Part shown: piece by piece, positions 35,980 through 45,048 of the stretch
Numbering within the stretch: the first letter of the stretch is position 1
Layout of the letters: every line of letters begins with the position of its first letter
Source: Lachnospiraceae bacterium
GTDB taxonomy: Bacteria; Bacillota; Clostridia; Lachnospirales; Lachnospiraceae
Reading direction: 5' to 3'
DNA: 45,212 nt
Assembly (NCBI GenBank): GCA_014804795.1
Contig: JAAUZC010000043.1
Coordinates: 1 to 45,212, forward strand
The notes under the pieces: generated by a model
What the model saw: only the letters and a program-made list of their open reading frames with translations
What the model was told of the DNA's origin: nothing
Database searches by the model: none
Made by a program: the position numbers and the translations under genes

Positions 35980-38900
35980 ATGTGGAAAGTAAATGCATGG
36001 AACAGAAAAAGAATCATTGCTCTATTGGTATGCTTTTTGCTTGTTTTACCGGATTTTGTGGTAAGAGCGGAGGAAAATAACAGGACGGTGAGAGCGGGCG
36101 TTTTTTATTTTGACGGCTACCACATGGAGGATGAGGACGGCGATCTTACGGGGTATGGTGTGGAATTTCTGGACCTTGTTTCCCAATATTCGCACTTGAA
36201 TTTTATATACAGCGGATATGACCGGTCCTGGGACGATATGCAGGCCATGCTGGATAGTGGAGAGATTGATGTGGTGACATCCGCAAGGAAAACGCCTGAC
36301 CGGGAAGAAAAATACGATTTCTCACTTCCCATCGGAAGAAACAGCACAGTTCTGTCCATCCGGGCAAATGACACCCGTCTGCGCACCGGTAATTATACTA
36401 CCTATGACGGGATGACGGTGGGTGTTCTGACCGGGAGCAGTCAGAATGAGAGTCTTGCTGCATTCGCGGAGGAGAACGGTTTCTCTTATCAGACAGTGGA
36501 GTACGCTGATGCCGGCAGGCTGGCGGAGGATTTGCAAAACGGCGAGATTGATGCTATTCTCTCCAGTAATCTGCGAAGACCGGAAAATGAAAAAACGTTA
36601 GACACGATCGAAACGGATTATTTTTACGCTATTGTCAGAAAGGGCGATACGGAACTGCTTAACGAAATCAATTATGCCATTGACCAGATGAACATCAATG
36701 AAGGGGATTGGTCAAACAGCCTGTATTACAAATATTACGGAAGTGTCTCCTCCGTTTTTTCGTTCACCGACAGGGAGCTTGCCTATATTCAGGATGTAGT
36801 TTCCGGAAAGAAAAAGATTACCGTTACTTCCATGGGTGACAGAAAGCCCTATTCCTATGTGGAGGACGGTGAATTAAAGGGAATCCTGCCGGAATATTTT
36901 GCAGGACTTATGGAGTTCGCCGGATTGCCTTATGAGATTGTGGTACCGGAGGACCGGACGGACTATTACAATCTTGCAAATAACAACGGTGTGGATGTAG
37001 TCATTGACTGGCGGCAGTTCCAGGCGAAAGCGGAGAACCATCAGGACAGCGGGTTTTATACTGAGACCTATATGAATACGGGCATAGCGCTGGTGACCAG
37101 AAAAGATTTTGACGGTGAAATTTCCACTTTGGCGGTGGCAGATGTGCAGGGTGAAATGCCCATTGAGAAAGACCTGATAGGAGATGCCCTGATCATGAAC
37201 TGCCCAACCAGAGAAAGCGCTTTGGAAGCCGTTCTTGCCGGAGATGCGGATGCCACGTATGTTTACACCTACACGGCACAGTCATTTGTAAACAACGATT
37301 TTACGGCTTCGCTGCAGTTCAGCACGGTCGATTCCATGCGCTTTGAATTCAAAATGTATGTCAGAAACAGCTGCGACCACGAGCTGATTACCATACTGAA
37401 CAAATGTATCCGCCAGATGCCGGATGATTTCATGAACCATCTCATCACAAATTATACCGCAAGCATGCCCGGAAATGTGTCGCTTGGTCAGTACATGCGG
37501 GCTCACCCGGGAGTGATGGCGTTAGTGGTGCTGCTGTTTTCCTCGGGGCTTGGTGTAATTATAATTCTTTGGCTGCGCTCGTGGTGGAGAAAAAAAATTA
37601 TTTATACCACCGAACGCGCAAACAGAGAATTGGAAGAGCAGCTTGCTATTGTCAACATTCTGAGCCGTGACTATCTTAATGTTTATACAGTCAATGCCCG
37701 GAGTGGGACTGCCGGAATTATAAAAATGACTGACAGTGATTCTGCCGGATCAGAGCAGGATTACCAGAAAGAAGTGCCCTATGCCGGGATTATTCGCCAG
37801 TATATCGACGATTGTGTTTTTCCCGAAGACAAACAGGAGCTGACAGAGGCTCTTGCGTTGGAAAAAGTTATAGAAAAACTGAATTCCGGTGCAGAATATT
37901 CCGGAACCTATCGGGTGTTTAACAACGATGTAATACAGATTTATCAGTTTACCTGCATAACATACCTGACAGATAACGAAGAAAACGGCAGCAGAGGTGA
38001 CTTTTTCCTTGTCGGATTCCGGAATATTGACGAAATTGTCCGCAAGGAGCAGGAACAGAAAGTGATCTTGGAGGAGGCTCTTGCGGCAGCGCAGCATGCG
38101 AACATTGCAAAGACTACATTCCTGAACAATATGTCCCATGATATCCGGACACCGATGAATGCGATCATCGGATTTACATCTTTGGCGGTCAACCACATCG
38201 GCAATGAGGAGCAGGTAAAAAGTTATCTGGGAAAAATTCTCACATCCGGCAAGCATTTACTGAGCCTGATCAACGATGTATTGGATATGAGCCGCATTGA
38301 GAGCGGTAAGGTCAGGATTGAAGAAGACGAGGCCAGTCTGCCGGAAATTATGCATGACTTAAAGACCATCGTGCAAAATGACGTCAGGGCAAAACAGCTT
38401 TCCTTCTATGTCGATACGCTGGATGTCACAAATGAGACGATTATCTGTGACAAACTCCGGCTGAATCAGGTGCTGTTAAATATCCTCAGCAATGCTATGA
38501 AATACACAAAGCCCGGGGGAACCGTCAGCGTACGCATTATTCAGACAGATGACGCACCGGAGGGGTACGCCTCCTATCAATTTAGGATCAAGGATACCGG
38601 CATCGGTATGAGTAAAGAATTCCTGGCGCACGTGTTTGAACCATTTGAGCGGGAACAGACCTCTACCGTCAGCGGTATTCAGGGGACCGGACTGGGACTT
38701 GCCATTACCAAAAATATTATTGACCTGATGAACGGAACGATCAGCGTGACCAGCGAAGAGGGAAAGGGCTCGGAGTTTGTAGTTTCTTTCCAATTCCGCA
38801 TCAACAGCGATACAGATGATGCAGATGCAGAGTATGTGGAGCATCTGAAAGATTTGCATGCGCTGGTCGTGGATGACGATGTTAATACCTGCACAAGTGT

Positions 38901-39657
38901 GAGCAAAATGCTCTCCACTATCGGTATGCGCTCCGATTGGACAACGCATGGGAAAGAGGCTGTCATCCGGACAGAATTTGCCATGGAGCAAAACGATCCT
39001 TTCAATGTGATTCTTATTGACTGGCAGATTCTTGACCTTGACGGGGTTGAGACAGCAAGACGCCTGCGCAGGATCGTTGGAGATGAGGTCATTATTATTC
39101 TTCTTACCGCGTATGACTGGTCTGATATTGAGGCGGAAGCAAAGGCGGCGGGTGTCACGGCATTCTGCTCAAAGCCGTTGTTCCTGTCGGAACTTAAAAA
39201 TATCCTGACAGCACCGTACAGAGATAAGGAAGAAGTGGAAGAACAGGATGAATCCATGCAGTTTCTTGTCGGTAAAAAGTTCCTTCTGGCAGAAGACAAC
39301 GAGTTGAATCAGGAAATTGCCAGAGCGATTCTGGAGGAAGTCGGGACGAGTATTGATGCGGTGAGTGACGGAACTGAAGCTGTCGAGACCATCCGGCAGG
39401 TACCGGCAGGCACCTATGACCTGATCCTTATGGATATTCAGATGCCGGTGATGGACGGTTACGAGGCTGCCAGAACGATCCGCGCTATGGATGACCCTGC
39501 CAAGGCCAATATCCCGATCGTGGCAATGACTGCCAATGCTTTCGAGGAGGACAGACAACGGGCATTCAGTGCCGGCATGAACGGTCATGTAGCGAAGCCG
39601 ATTGATGTGTCGGAGCTGATGGAAACTCTGCAGAAGATTTTGGAGGGTGAAGGGTAG
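35980..39657 (+). CDS. hybrid sensor histidine kinase with two periplasmic-type solute-binding domains (BvgS/EvgS-like)
   Basis: A 1225-residue kinase. A signal/anchor segment (about 10-28) is followed by two SBP_bac_3 domains. The first is about 33-245 (VRAGVFYFDGYHMEDEDGDL, EIDVVTSARKTPDREEKYDF). The second is about 270-495 (KITVTSMGDRKPYSYVEDGE). A transmembrane helix is near 511-532, followed by a PAS-like region. HisKA has His 720 (NNMSHDIRTPMNAIIGF), and the ATPase domain has NILSNAMKYTKPGG and GTGLGLAITKNII. Receiver 1 has Asp 1014 and receiver 2 has Asp 1152 (LMDIQMPVMDGYEA). It resembles BvgS/EvgS but lacks an HPt domain. It is probably co-transcribed with the first kinase. Confidence 0.94.
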   Translation: MWKVNAWNRKRIIALLVCFLLVLPDFVVRAEENNRTVRAGVFYFDGYHMEDEDGDLTGYGVEFLDLVSQYSHLNFIYSGYDRSWDDMQAMLDSGEIDVVTSARKTPDREEKYDFSLPIGRNSTVLSIRANDTRLRTGNYTTYDGMTVGVLTGSSQNESLAAFAEENGFSYQTVEYADAGRLAEDLQNGEIDAILSSNLRRPENEKTLDTIETDYFYAIVRKGDTELLNEINYAIDQMNINEGDWSNSLYYKYYGSVSSVFSFTDRELAYIQDVVSGKKKITVTSMGDRKPYSYVEDGELKGILPEYFAGLMEFAGLPYEIVVPEDRTDYYNLANNNGVDVVIDWRQFQAKAENHQDSGFYTETYMNTGIALVTRKDFDGEISTLAVADVQGEMPIEKDLIGDALIMNCPTRESALEAVLAGDADATYVYTYTAQSFVNNDFTASLQFSTVDSMRFEFKMYVRNSCDHELITILNKCIRQMPDDFMNHLITNYTASMPGNVSLGQYMRAHPGVMALVVLLFSSGLGVIIILWLRSWWRKKIIYTTERANRELEEQLAIVNILSRDYLNVYTVNARSGTAGIIKMTDSDSAGSEQDYQKEVPYAGIIRQYIDDCVFPEDKQELTEALALEKVIEKLNSGAEYSGTYRVFNNDVIQIYQFTCITYLTDNEENGSRGDFFLVGFRNIDEIVRKEQEQKVILEEALAAAQHANIAKTTFLNNMSHDIRTPMNAIIGFTSLAVNHIGNEEQVKSYLGKILTSGKHLLSLINDVLDMSRIESGKVRIEEDEASLPEIMHDLKTIVQNDVRAKQLSFYVDTLDVTNETIICDKLRLNQVLLNILSNAMKYTKPGGTVSVRIIQTDDAPEGYASYQFRIKDTGIGMSKEFLAHVFEPFEREQTSTVSGIQGTGLGLAITKNIIDLMNGTISVTSEEGKGSEFVVSFQFRINSDTDDADAEYVEHLKDLHALVVDDDVNTCTSVSKMLSTIGMRSDWTTHGKEAVIRTEFAMEQNDPFNVILIDWQILDLDGVETARRLRRIVGDEVIIILLTAYDWSDIEAEAKAAGVTAFCSKPLFLSELKNILTAPYRDKEEVEEQDESMQFLVGKKFLLAEDNELNQEIARAILEEVGTSIDAVSDGTEAVETIRQVPAGTYDLILMDIQMPVMDGYEAARTIRAMDDPAKANIPIVAMTANAFEEDRQRAFSAGMNGHVAKPIDVSELMETLQKILEGEG

Positions 39658-39711
39658 AATCTGTTTACAGCATATTGAACAGGCAGTTATATACAACTAA
39701 GGAGAAAAAAA

Positions 39712-41055
39712 TTGAAGATTAAGACAGCCAGGATGAGTTATGAGAAGGTGCTTGCACTTCCGGCGCCGGTTCATAAAAAACCGATGAAGCAGCATTTTGT
39801 TTTCAGAATGATACTTGTAATGTTATCTGTCTGGGATCTGTGGATGACACATTTTACATACCGGATGATTCATATGGAGCGGTTAAAGAAAGATGAGCCA
39901 TGCCTGGTGCTGATGAATCATTCCAGTTTTATCGATCTGAAGATTGCCGCAAGACTTTTGTGGGGCAGACCTTTTCATATTGTCTGTACTCTGGACGGAT
40001 TTGTGGGAAAAAGATGGCTGATGCGAATCATTGGCTGTATTCCTGCAAGAAAGTTTATGACAGATGTGTCACTTGTGCGCGATATGATTTATGCGGTCAG
40101 AGACTTAAAAAGTTCGGTACTCATGTATCCGGAGGCAAGCTACAGCTTTGACGGGACGCAGACACCGCTGCCCGAAAGCATCGGGAAATGTATTAAGCTT
40201 CTCAAAGTTCCGGTAGTCATGATACGTACGCATGGGGCGTTTGCGAGAGATCCTCTGTATAATAATCTGCAGCTTCGCAAGGTAAAAGTGTCCGCCGATG
40301 TGGAATATCTGCTTTCGCCCGAAGAAATTGCTGCAAAGTCGGTGCAGGAGCTGAATGATTTATTACAGGAAAAATTCACCTTCGATTATTTCTGCTGGCA
40401 GCAGGAGAACCATATCAGGGTTAAGGAGGCTTTCCGGGCGGACGGACTCAACAGGATGCTGTATAAATGCCCGCGCTGCAAAGCAGAGGGACAAATGTCG
40501 GGGCAGGGGACAAAGATATTATGTAAACAATGCGGAAAGGAATATGAACTGACAGAGTACGGATATCTTCAGGCGTTGGAAGAAAATTTACAAAAGCAGG
40601 ATACGGGGAAAGTGCAGAGTAGTGTAGAGGCCGGCAATCATGAGACAGAAGAGATGGAATTTACCCACATTCCGGACTGGTATAAATGGGAGCGGGAATG
40701 TGTCAGACAGGAACTGCTGTCCGGGACATACAGGTTAGAAGTTCCGGTTTCAATCTATATGATGGTAAATACAGACAAAATCTATCAGGTGGGCGAGGGG
40801 GTGCTGACCCATTCACGGGAAGGATTTCATCTGACGGGTTGTGAGGGGAAATTGGATTACGTACAGAAGCCGCTTGCTTCCTACAGCCTGTATTCTGATT
40901 TTTACTGGTATGAGATCGGGGATATGATCAGCATTGGGGACGACAAAGTACAATACTATTGTTTCCCTAAAGAATGCGGCGATATCGTGGCGAAGACACG
41001 GCTTGCCACGGAGGAACTCTATAAGTTGGTGAAAGCAGAAAAAAGACAGGGATAA
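39712..41055 (+). CDS. PlsC-like acyltransferase with C-terminal zinc ribbon
   Basis: A 447-residue protein that starts at TTG after AAGGAG. The acyltransferase domain has the HX4D motif NHSSFIDLK (His 70, Asp 75) and the substrate motif YPEASYSFDG (about 137-146), where the usual EGTRS is changed. The second half carries a four-Cys zinc ribbon, CPRCKAEGQM and CKQCGKEYELTEYG (about 247-280), then about 165 residues without a clear family. Typical PlsC enzymes have about 240 residues and acylate lysophosphatidate at the membrane. The role of the added half is unknown. The alpha/beta hydrolase gene lies 15 bases downstream, so a lipid-related pair is possible. Confidence 0.85.
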   Translation: MKIKTARMSYEKVLALPAPVHKKPMKQHFVFRMILVMLSVWDLWMTHFTYRMIHMERLKKDEPCLVLMNHSSFIDLKIAARLLWGRPFHIVCTLDGFVGKRWLMRIIGCIPARKFMTDVSLVRDMIYAVRDLKSSVLMYPEASYSFDGTQTPLPESIGKCIKLLKVPVVMIRTHGAFARDPLYNNLQLRKVKVSADVEYLLSPEEIAAKSVQELNDLLQEKFTFDYFCWQQENHIRVKEAFRADGLNRMLYKCPRCKAEGQMSGQGTKILCKQCGKEYELTEYGYLQALEENLQKQDTGKVQSSVEAGNHETEEMEFTHIPDWYKWERECVRQELLSGTYRLEVPVSIYMMVNTDKIYQVGEGVLTHSREGFHLTGCEGKLDYVQKPLASYSLYSDFYWYEIGDMISIGDDKVQYYCFPKECGDIVAKTRLATEELYKLVKAEKRQG

Positions 41056-41070
41056 GAAGAGAGGTAGATT

Positions 41071-41898
41071 ATGTTTTATCATGCCAGGAACGGAAGTGTC
41101 CGTGTTGAAAATTCCGAAATGGATTACATATGTTTCGGAAATGGAAATAAAAATCTGATCATGCTTCCCGGATTGGGAGATGGACTGACTACCGTGAAGG
41201 GAAAGGCCCTTACCCTTTCAATACTATACAGAATATATGCGAGAGAATTTACAGTATATGTATTCAGCCGGAAAAATTATCTGCCGGAAGGGTATTCTAC
41301 AAGGGAAATGGCAAAAGATCAGGCGGAAGCTATGGAAGCTCTCGGCATTTCTAAAGCAGATATTTTAGGCATATCTCAAGGCGGCATGATTGCCCAATAT
41401 CTGGCCATTGACTATCCTGATCTGGTTGACAAACTCGTATTGGCCGTAACAAGTTCAAAGCCGAATGAAATAATAGAAAAGGTTATTGGCGATTGGATTG
41501 AAATGGCAACGCAGGGAAATTATAAGGATTTGATGATAGATACAGCAGAAAGATCATATTCAGACAGTTACTTAAAAAAATACCGATGGCTTTATCCGCT
41601 GCTTGGAAGAATGGGAAAACCGAAAAGCTTCAGTCGTTTTCTGGTACAGGCAGTTTCCTGTATTGAGCACAATGCGTATGCCGAATTGGATAAAATAGTA
41701 TGCCCTGCATTAGTTATTGGCGGGGATTGCGATAAAATTGTAGGAACAACATGTGCTTCCGATATAGCTGATAAAATCAATGGAAGCGAATTGTTTATTT
41801 ATAAGGGCCTTGGTCATGCGGCGTATGAAGAAGCAAAAGATTTTCATGAACGAATTTTGAAATTTTTAGTCCCGGAAAGTTTTATTTTGACAAATTGA
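41071..41898 (+). CDS. alpha/beta-fold hydrolase
   Basis: A 275-residue protein. The nucleophile elbow is GISQGGMIAQYLAI (Ser near 104), the oxyanion region LIMLPGLGDGL is near 30-40, the acid lies in LVIGGDCDKIVG and the final His in GLGHAAYEEA. Its closest look is that of lipase/esterase or BioH-like carboxylesterases. It follows the acyltransferase by 15 bases and is probably in the same operon. The substrate is unknown. Confidence 0.9.
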   Translation: MFYHARNGSVRVENSEMDYICFGNGNKNLIMLPGLGDGLTTVKGKALTLSILYRIYAREFTVYVFSRKNYLPEGYSTREMAKDQAEAMEALGISKADILGISQGGMIAQYLAIDYPDLVDKLVLAVTSSKPNEIIEKVIGDWIEMATQGNYKDLMIDTAERSYSDSYLKKYRWLYPLLGRMGKPKSFSRFLVQAVSCIEHNAYAELDKIVCPALVIGGDCDKIVGTTCASDIADKINGSELFIYKGLGHAAYEEAKDFHERILKFLVPESFILTN

Positions 41899-41954
41899 TT
41901 TTATTTGTTTTTCCGTATATCACGGCAGTGTATAAACGGAGGCCGGAAAGATAA

Positions 41955-42719
41955 ATGATACGACAAATCAGATATTTTCAGTCTGTTGTCCGCAACAACA
42001 GCTTTTCAGAGGCGGCACAGGAGTGCCATATCTCACAGTCTGCCATTTCGCAGCAGATACAGGCATTGGAGCGTGAACTTGGTTTTGATCTGCTGGAGAG
42101 AAAAAACCGCAGATTCATACTTACTCCGGCAGGAGAATATTTTTATAAAAAGAGCCTGGTGCTGATTGCTGACTATGAGCGGATGCGCCGGGAGGCGGGC
42201 AAGCTCGCAAAAGAGGATAAAGACACTTTGACGATCGGTTATCTGCGCTGTTACAGCGGACAGGAGTTCCATCTTGCCCTGGAAGAGTTTTCAGACCAGT
42301 ATGTCAATCTCATTCTGACCGTTGGGAATGAGTATATTGAAATTTCGTCCAGAAACCCGATTGCTTCATTGCCGTCCATTACGCCACAGGAATTGAAGAA
42401 TATTCCCTGTATCCTTGTGGCGTCAAGGGAGCAGAGGGAAAATGAACAGGAATATTATCAGGGTGTGATAGGATTTCAGGGAGATTTCCTTTATGCGGAA
42501 AATCTGGAGGAAGCCCGCCTGATGGTGATCGGAGGGCAGGGCTTCATGCCGGTGGAAGGCGTGAAAAGAGCAGAAAACTTTGGTTCCTCCATCAGTCGTA
42601 TCCCGCTGTTTTGGGGAGATTCGCAGATTACCCGTAACTATTGTGCTTTCTGGAAGCAGGAAAATTCCGGTTACTATGTCAAAGAATTTGCAGATATATT
42701 AAAAGGAAAATTTCAATAG
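41955..42719 (+). CDS. LysR-family regulator with shortened effector domain
   Basis: A 254-residue protein. The DNA-binding domain is intact: SFSEAAQECHISQSAISQQI, ALERELGFDLLERKNRRFIL and TPAGEYFYKK. The effector-binding domain is about 40 residues shorter than normal (LysR proteins have about 290-300). After LALEEFS the sequence jumps to DQYVNLILTVGNEYIEISS, so most of the first subdomain strands are missing. The remaining part (SITPQELKNIPCIL, EEARLMVIGGQGFMPVEG) is well kept. It probably controlled the flavodoxin gene downstream. The reading frame is open, so the loss is in frame, and activity may be altered. Confidence 0.88.
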   Translation: MIRQIRYFQSVVRNNSFSEAAQECHISQSAISQQIQALERELGFDLLERKNRRFILTPAGEYFYKKSLVLIADYERMRREAGKLAKEDKDTLTIGYLRCYSGQEFHLALEEFSDQYVNLILTVGNEYIEISSRNPIASLPSITPQELKNIPCILVASREQRENEQEYYQGVIGFQGDFLYAENLEEARLMVIGGQGFMPVEGVKRAENFGSSISRIPLFWGDSQITRNYCAFWKQENSGYYVKEFADILKGKFQ

Positions 42720-42734
42720 ATAACTTGGCCGAAC

Positions 42735-42770
42735 GGGTCGTCCTGATATTTGGCAGGGCGGCTCATTTTC
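42735..42770 (+). terminator. probable terminator of the LysR gene
   Basis: GGGTCGTCCTG and CAGGGCGGCTC pair with two wobbles and one mismatch around an 8-base loop, then ATTTTC follows. Confidence 0.5.
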
Positions 42771-42808
42771 ATATCAGTTTTACTTATAAGAATATCCTGA
42801 AAGTCAAA

Positions 42809-42837
42809 TTGATTTAAATGAGAGTTTTTTTTATAAT
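42809..42837 (+). promoter_or_regulatory. promoter of the flavodoxin operon
   Basis: TTGATT (42809-42814), 17 bases including a run of eight Ts, and TATAAT (42832-42837) lie upstream of the flavodoxin gene. Confidence 0.7.
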
Positions 42838-42850
42838 AAATACAGAATTT

Positions 42851-42874
42851 GAAAATCGCTGAGCAGCGATTTTC
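42851..42874. repeat. leader hairpin before the flavodoxin gene
   Basis: GAAAATCGCT and AGCGATTTTC pair perfectly over 10 positions with the loop gagc. It sits just after the -10, so it would lie at the 5' end of the mRNA. The following TTTCATGAGC (42871-42880) is also present in the element after DAHP synthase (minus strand), which suggests a shared repeat family. Confidence 0.6.
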
Positions 42875-42937
42875 ATGAGCAAGTAGCAAAGCGAACCCGG
42901 AATGTCCGCAGATAATTTTGAAATGGAGGAATAGAAA

Positions 42938-43438
42938 ATGGCAAAGTTAGTAGTGTTTTATTCAAGGGCGGATGAGAATTATTTCAGCGGGAGTTACCGC
43001 TATATCTCTGTAGGGAATACGGAAAAAGTGGCAAATATGATAGCAGAGACAGCAGGGGCCGATTTGTTTAAGATTGAGCAGAAGGTTCCTTATGCTGCAG
43101 ATTACGATACCTGTATCGCGCAGGCGAAAAAGGATCTGCAGGCAAAGGCAAGGCCGGAGCTGGTTTCCATGCCGGACAGTCTGGAGGATTATGATGAGAT
43201 TTATCTGGGTTACCCGAACTATTGGGGAGATATGCCGATGGCGGTATATACTTTTTTGGAACATTTCGACTGGAACGGCAAAGTGATCCATCCGTTCTGT
43301 ACCCATGAGGGCAGCGGCCTTAGCGGGACAGAAGGTAAGATTCGAAATGTCTGCAAAGGCGCGACGGTAACAGGCGGTCTTGCAATCCAGGGTGGTTTGG
43401 CGGATCATGCCGGATCGAATGTTGAAAGATGGGTTTAA
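42938..43438 (+). CDS. flavodoxin
   Basis: A 166-residue protein of long-chain flavodoxin length. The phosphate loop region is VVFYSRADENYFSGSYRYIS followed by VGNTEKVANMIAE. FMN-contact regions are GYPNYWGDMPMAVYTFLEHF and THEGSGLSGTEG. It carries electrons as a soluble FMN protein. It has a strong AGGAGG-type site. It starts an apparent operon with the CMD protein and a decayed aldo/keto reductase, a redox-related grouping that in related Firmicutes lies beside a LysR regulator. Confidence 0.93.
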   Translation: MAKLVVFYSRADENYFSGSYRYISVGNTEKVANMIAETAGADLFKIEQKVPYAADYDTCIAQAKKDLQAKARPELVSMPDSLEDYDEIYLGYPNYWGDMPMAVYTFLEHFDWNGKVIHPFCTHEGSGLSGTEGKIRNVCKGATVTGGLAIQGGLADHAGSNVERWV

Positions 43439-43462
43439 GTTAAAAGGTAAAGGAGACGGAAA

Positions 43463-44239
43463 ATGGCAATTACTGAATTCTCAAAAAACTATCATGAAAA
43501 AATGTTTCCGGGGTACCATTCCACACTTTTGGAAACCGATCCGGAATTTATTGAGCGGTTTGACAATTTTGCTTTTGACGAAGTGGTTAATCAGGATGAT
43601 CTGGATGGAAAGACGCGGTTTATGGCGATTCTTGCAACACTGCTTGGGTGTCAGGGGACAGATGAATTTCGGGCAATGGTGCCTGCTGCCCTGAATTTTG
43701 GCGTGACGCCTGTGGAGATCAAGGAAATCGTCTATCAGGCGACGGCATATCTTGGGATAGGCCGTGTGTTTCCGTTTTTGAAAATCACCAATGAGGCGCT
43801 GAAAGAGCGCGGTGTTGCCCTGCCGCTGCCGGGGCAGGCAACCACAACGACAGAAAACCGCAGGGAAGCAGGGACGCAGGTGCAGGTGGATCTCTTTGGA
43901 GAAGGGATGAGGGACTTCTGGAAATCCGGATCGGAGGAGAGCCGCCACATCAATTTATGGCTGGCGGATAACTGCTTCGGCGATTACTATACCCGTACCG
44001 GTTTAGACTATAGACAGAGGGAAATGATCACATTCTGTTTTCTGGCCGCGCAGGGCGGCTGTGAGCCGCAGCTTACCAGCCATGCGGCAGCGAATATGGG
44101 GATTGGAAATGACAAGGCATTCCTGATCAAGATCATATCCCAGTGCCTGCCTTATATCGGATATCCGAGAAGTCTGAATGCACTGCGCTGTGTAAACGAT
44201 GCAGCAGCAAAAATGGAAAAAGAAGCGGAGGGAAAATAA
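43463..44239 (+). CDS. carboxymuconolactone decarboxylase (CMD)-family protein, two domains
   Basis: A 258-residue protein with two alpha-helical CMD/AhpD-like repeats. The first spans about 35-110 (MAILATLLGCQGTDEFRAMV, GVTPVEIKEIVYQATAYLGI). The second spans about 150-250 (LDYRQREMITFCFLAAQGGC, QLTSHAAANMGIGNDKAFLI). Such proteins either decarboxylate aromatic lactones or act as peroxidases. The CxxC motif of AhpD is not present, so the enzyme role is uncertain. It ends in TAATG, overlapping the start of the aldo/keto reductase remnant. Confidence 0.88.
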   Translation: MAITEFSKNYHEKMFPGYHSTLLETDPEFIERFDNFAFDEVVNQDDLDGKTRFMAILATLLGCQGTDEFRAMVPAALNFGVTPVEIKEIVYQATAYLGIGRVFPFLKITNEALKERGVALPLPGQATTTTENRREAGTQVQVDLFGEGMRDFWKSGSEESRHINLWLADNCFGDYYTRTGLDYRQREMITFCFLAAQGGCEPQLTSHAAANMGIGNDKAFLIKIISQCLPYIGYPRSLNALRCVNDAAAKMEKEAEGK

Positions 44240-44926
44240 TGGAGTACCGTAAACTTCCCCATGGAAAATATGGAGAGAAACTGAGCGTATTGGGACTTGG
44301 CATGGGCGGTATCCAAAAATGTCCCGACACAGAAATAGAACAGGTTATCCGAACAGCGTGATAAAGTGTTTTTCCAGCTCCATTTCGGAGCAGTTTATAA
44401 CAAAAACGGCGAATACGGCTGGTCAAGGGATCCCCGGCATTTTCGATTATATCAAAAAGATGAAAAAAGCGGGAAAAGTACGGTATGTTGGATTTTCGTC
44501 CCATACTCCTTCCGTAGCGGAGCGTATTTTGGATACAGGTGTTGCAGATATGATGATGTTTTCCATCAATCCGGCGTATGATCTGGAACAGGGAGACGCA
44601 TATGGGATCGGTTCTGTGGCAGAGAGGGCAAAGCTGTTTCGCAGATGCGAGGCAGAGGGTATCGGTATTTCTGTCATGAAGCCGCTATGGGTAACTGTGT
44701 TTACTGCAACCACTGTAAGCCCTGCCCGGCAGGAATTGATGTGGGACTGGTAAATAAATATTATGACCTGGCTCTTGCGGGGGATGCCATGGCGGCAAAA
44801 CATTATGAAAAACTTACAGTGAAGGCGGATGCCTGTATCGGCTGCGGGCTTTGTGATGATCGTTGTCCGTTCCATACAGCGCAGAGCGCGAGAATGAAAG
44901 AAATTGCGGCTTATTTTGCAAAGTAA
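44239..44926 (+). pseudogene. decayed aldo/keto reductase with C-terminal 4Fe-4S domain
   Basis: Four pieces in different frames correspond to one reductase of normally about 370-390 residues. They are MEYRKLPHGKYGEKLSVLGL (44239-44361), FFQLHFGAVYNKNGEYGWSR (about 44361-44432), IKKMKKAGKVRYVGFSSHTP through GIGISVMKPL (about 44433-44690) and GNCVYCNHCKPCPAG with CIGCGLCDDRCP (about 44690-44926). The junctions coincide with missing protein segments, so at least three internal deletions have occurred. The start overlaps the upstream stop (TAATG). The last piece carries the ferredoxin-like Cys motifs and could be translated alone, though I see no good ribosome site. Confidence 0.85.
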
Positions 44927-44955
44927 TGCAAATGTGGAAAGGAGAATGATTTGAA

Positions 44956-45048
44956 ATGAAGGATGTAATGATCTTGACCGGAGCCGGACAGATTGGAGAC
45001 AGCGCCTGTGGAAGTCAGGAGGGAACCGCCGTTACAACCATATTTTGA
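44956..45048 (+). pseudogene. start of a short-chain dehydrogenase, truncated
   Basis: AAAGGAG lies upstream of ATG 44956, which opens MKDVMILTGAGQIGD, the cofactor-binding start of a short-chain dehydrogenase (normally about 250-280 residues). After about 15 residues the homology is lost and a stop follows. The break lies near 45000. It continues the redox gene series of the flavodoxin operon in a broken form. Confidence 0.55.
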
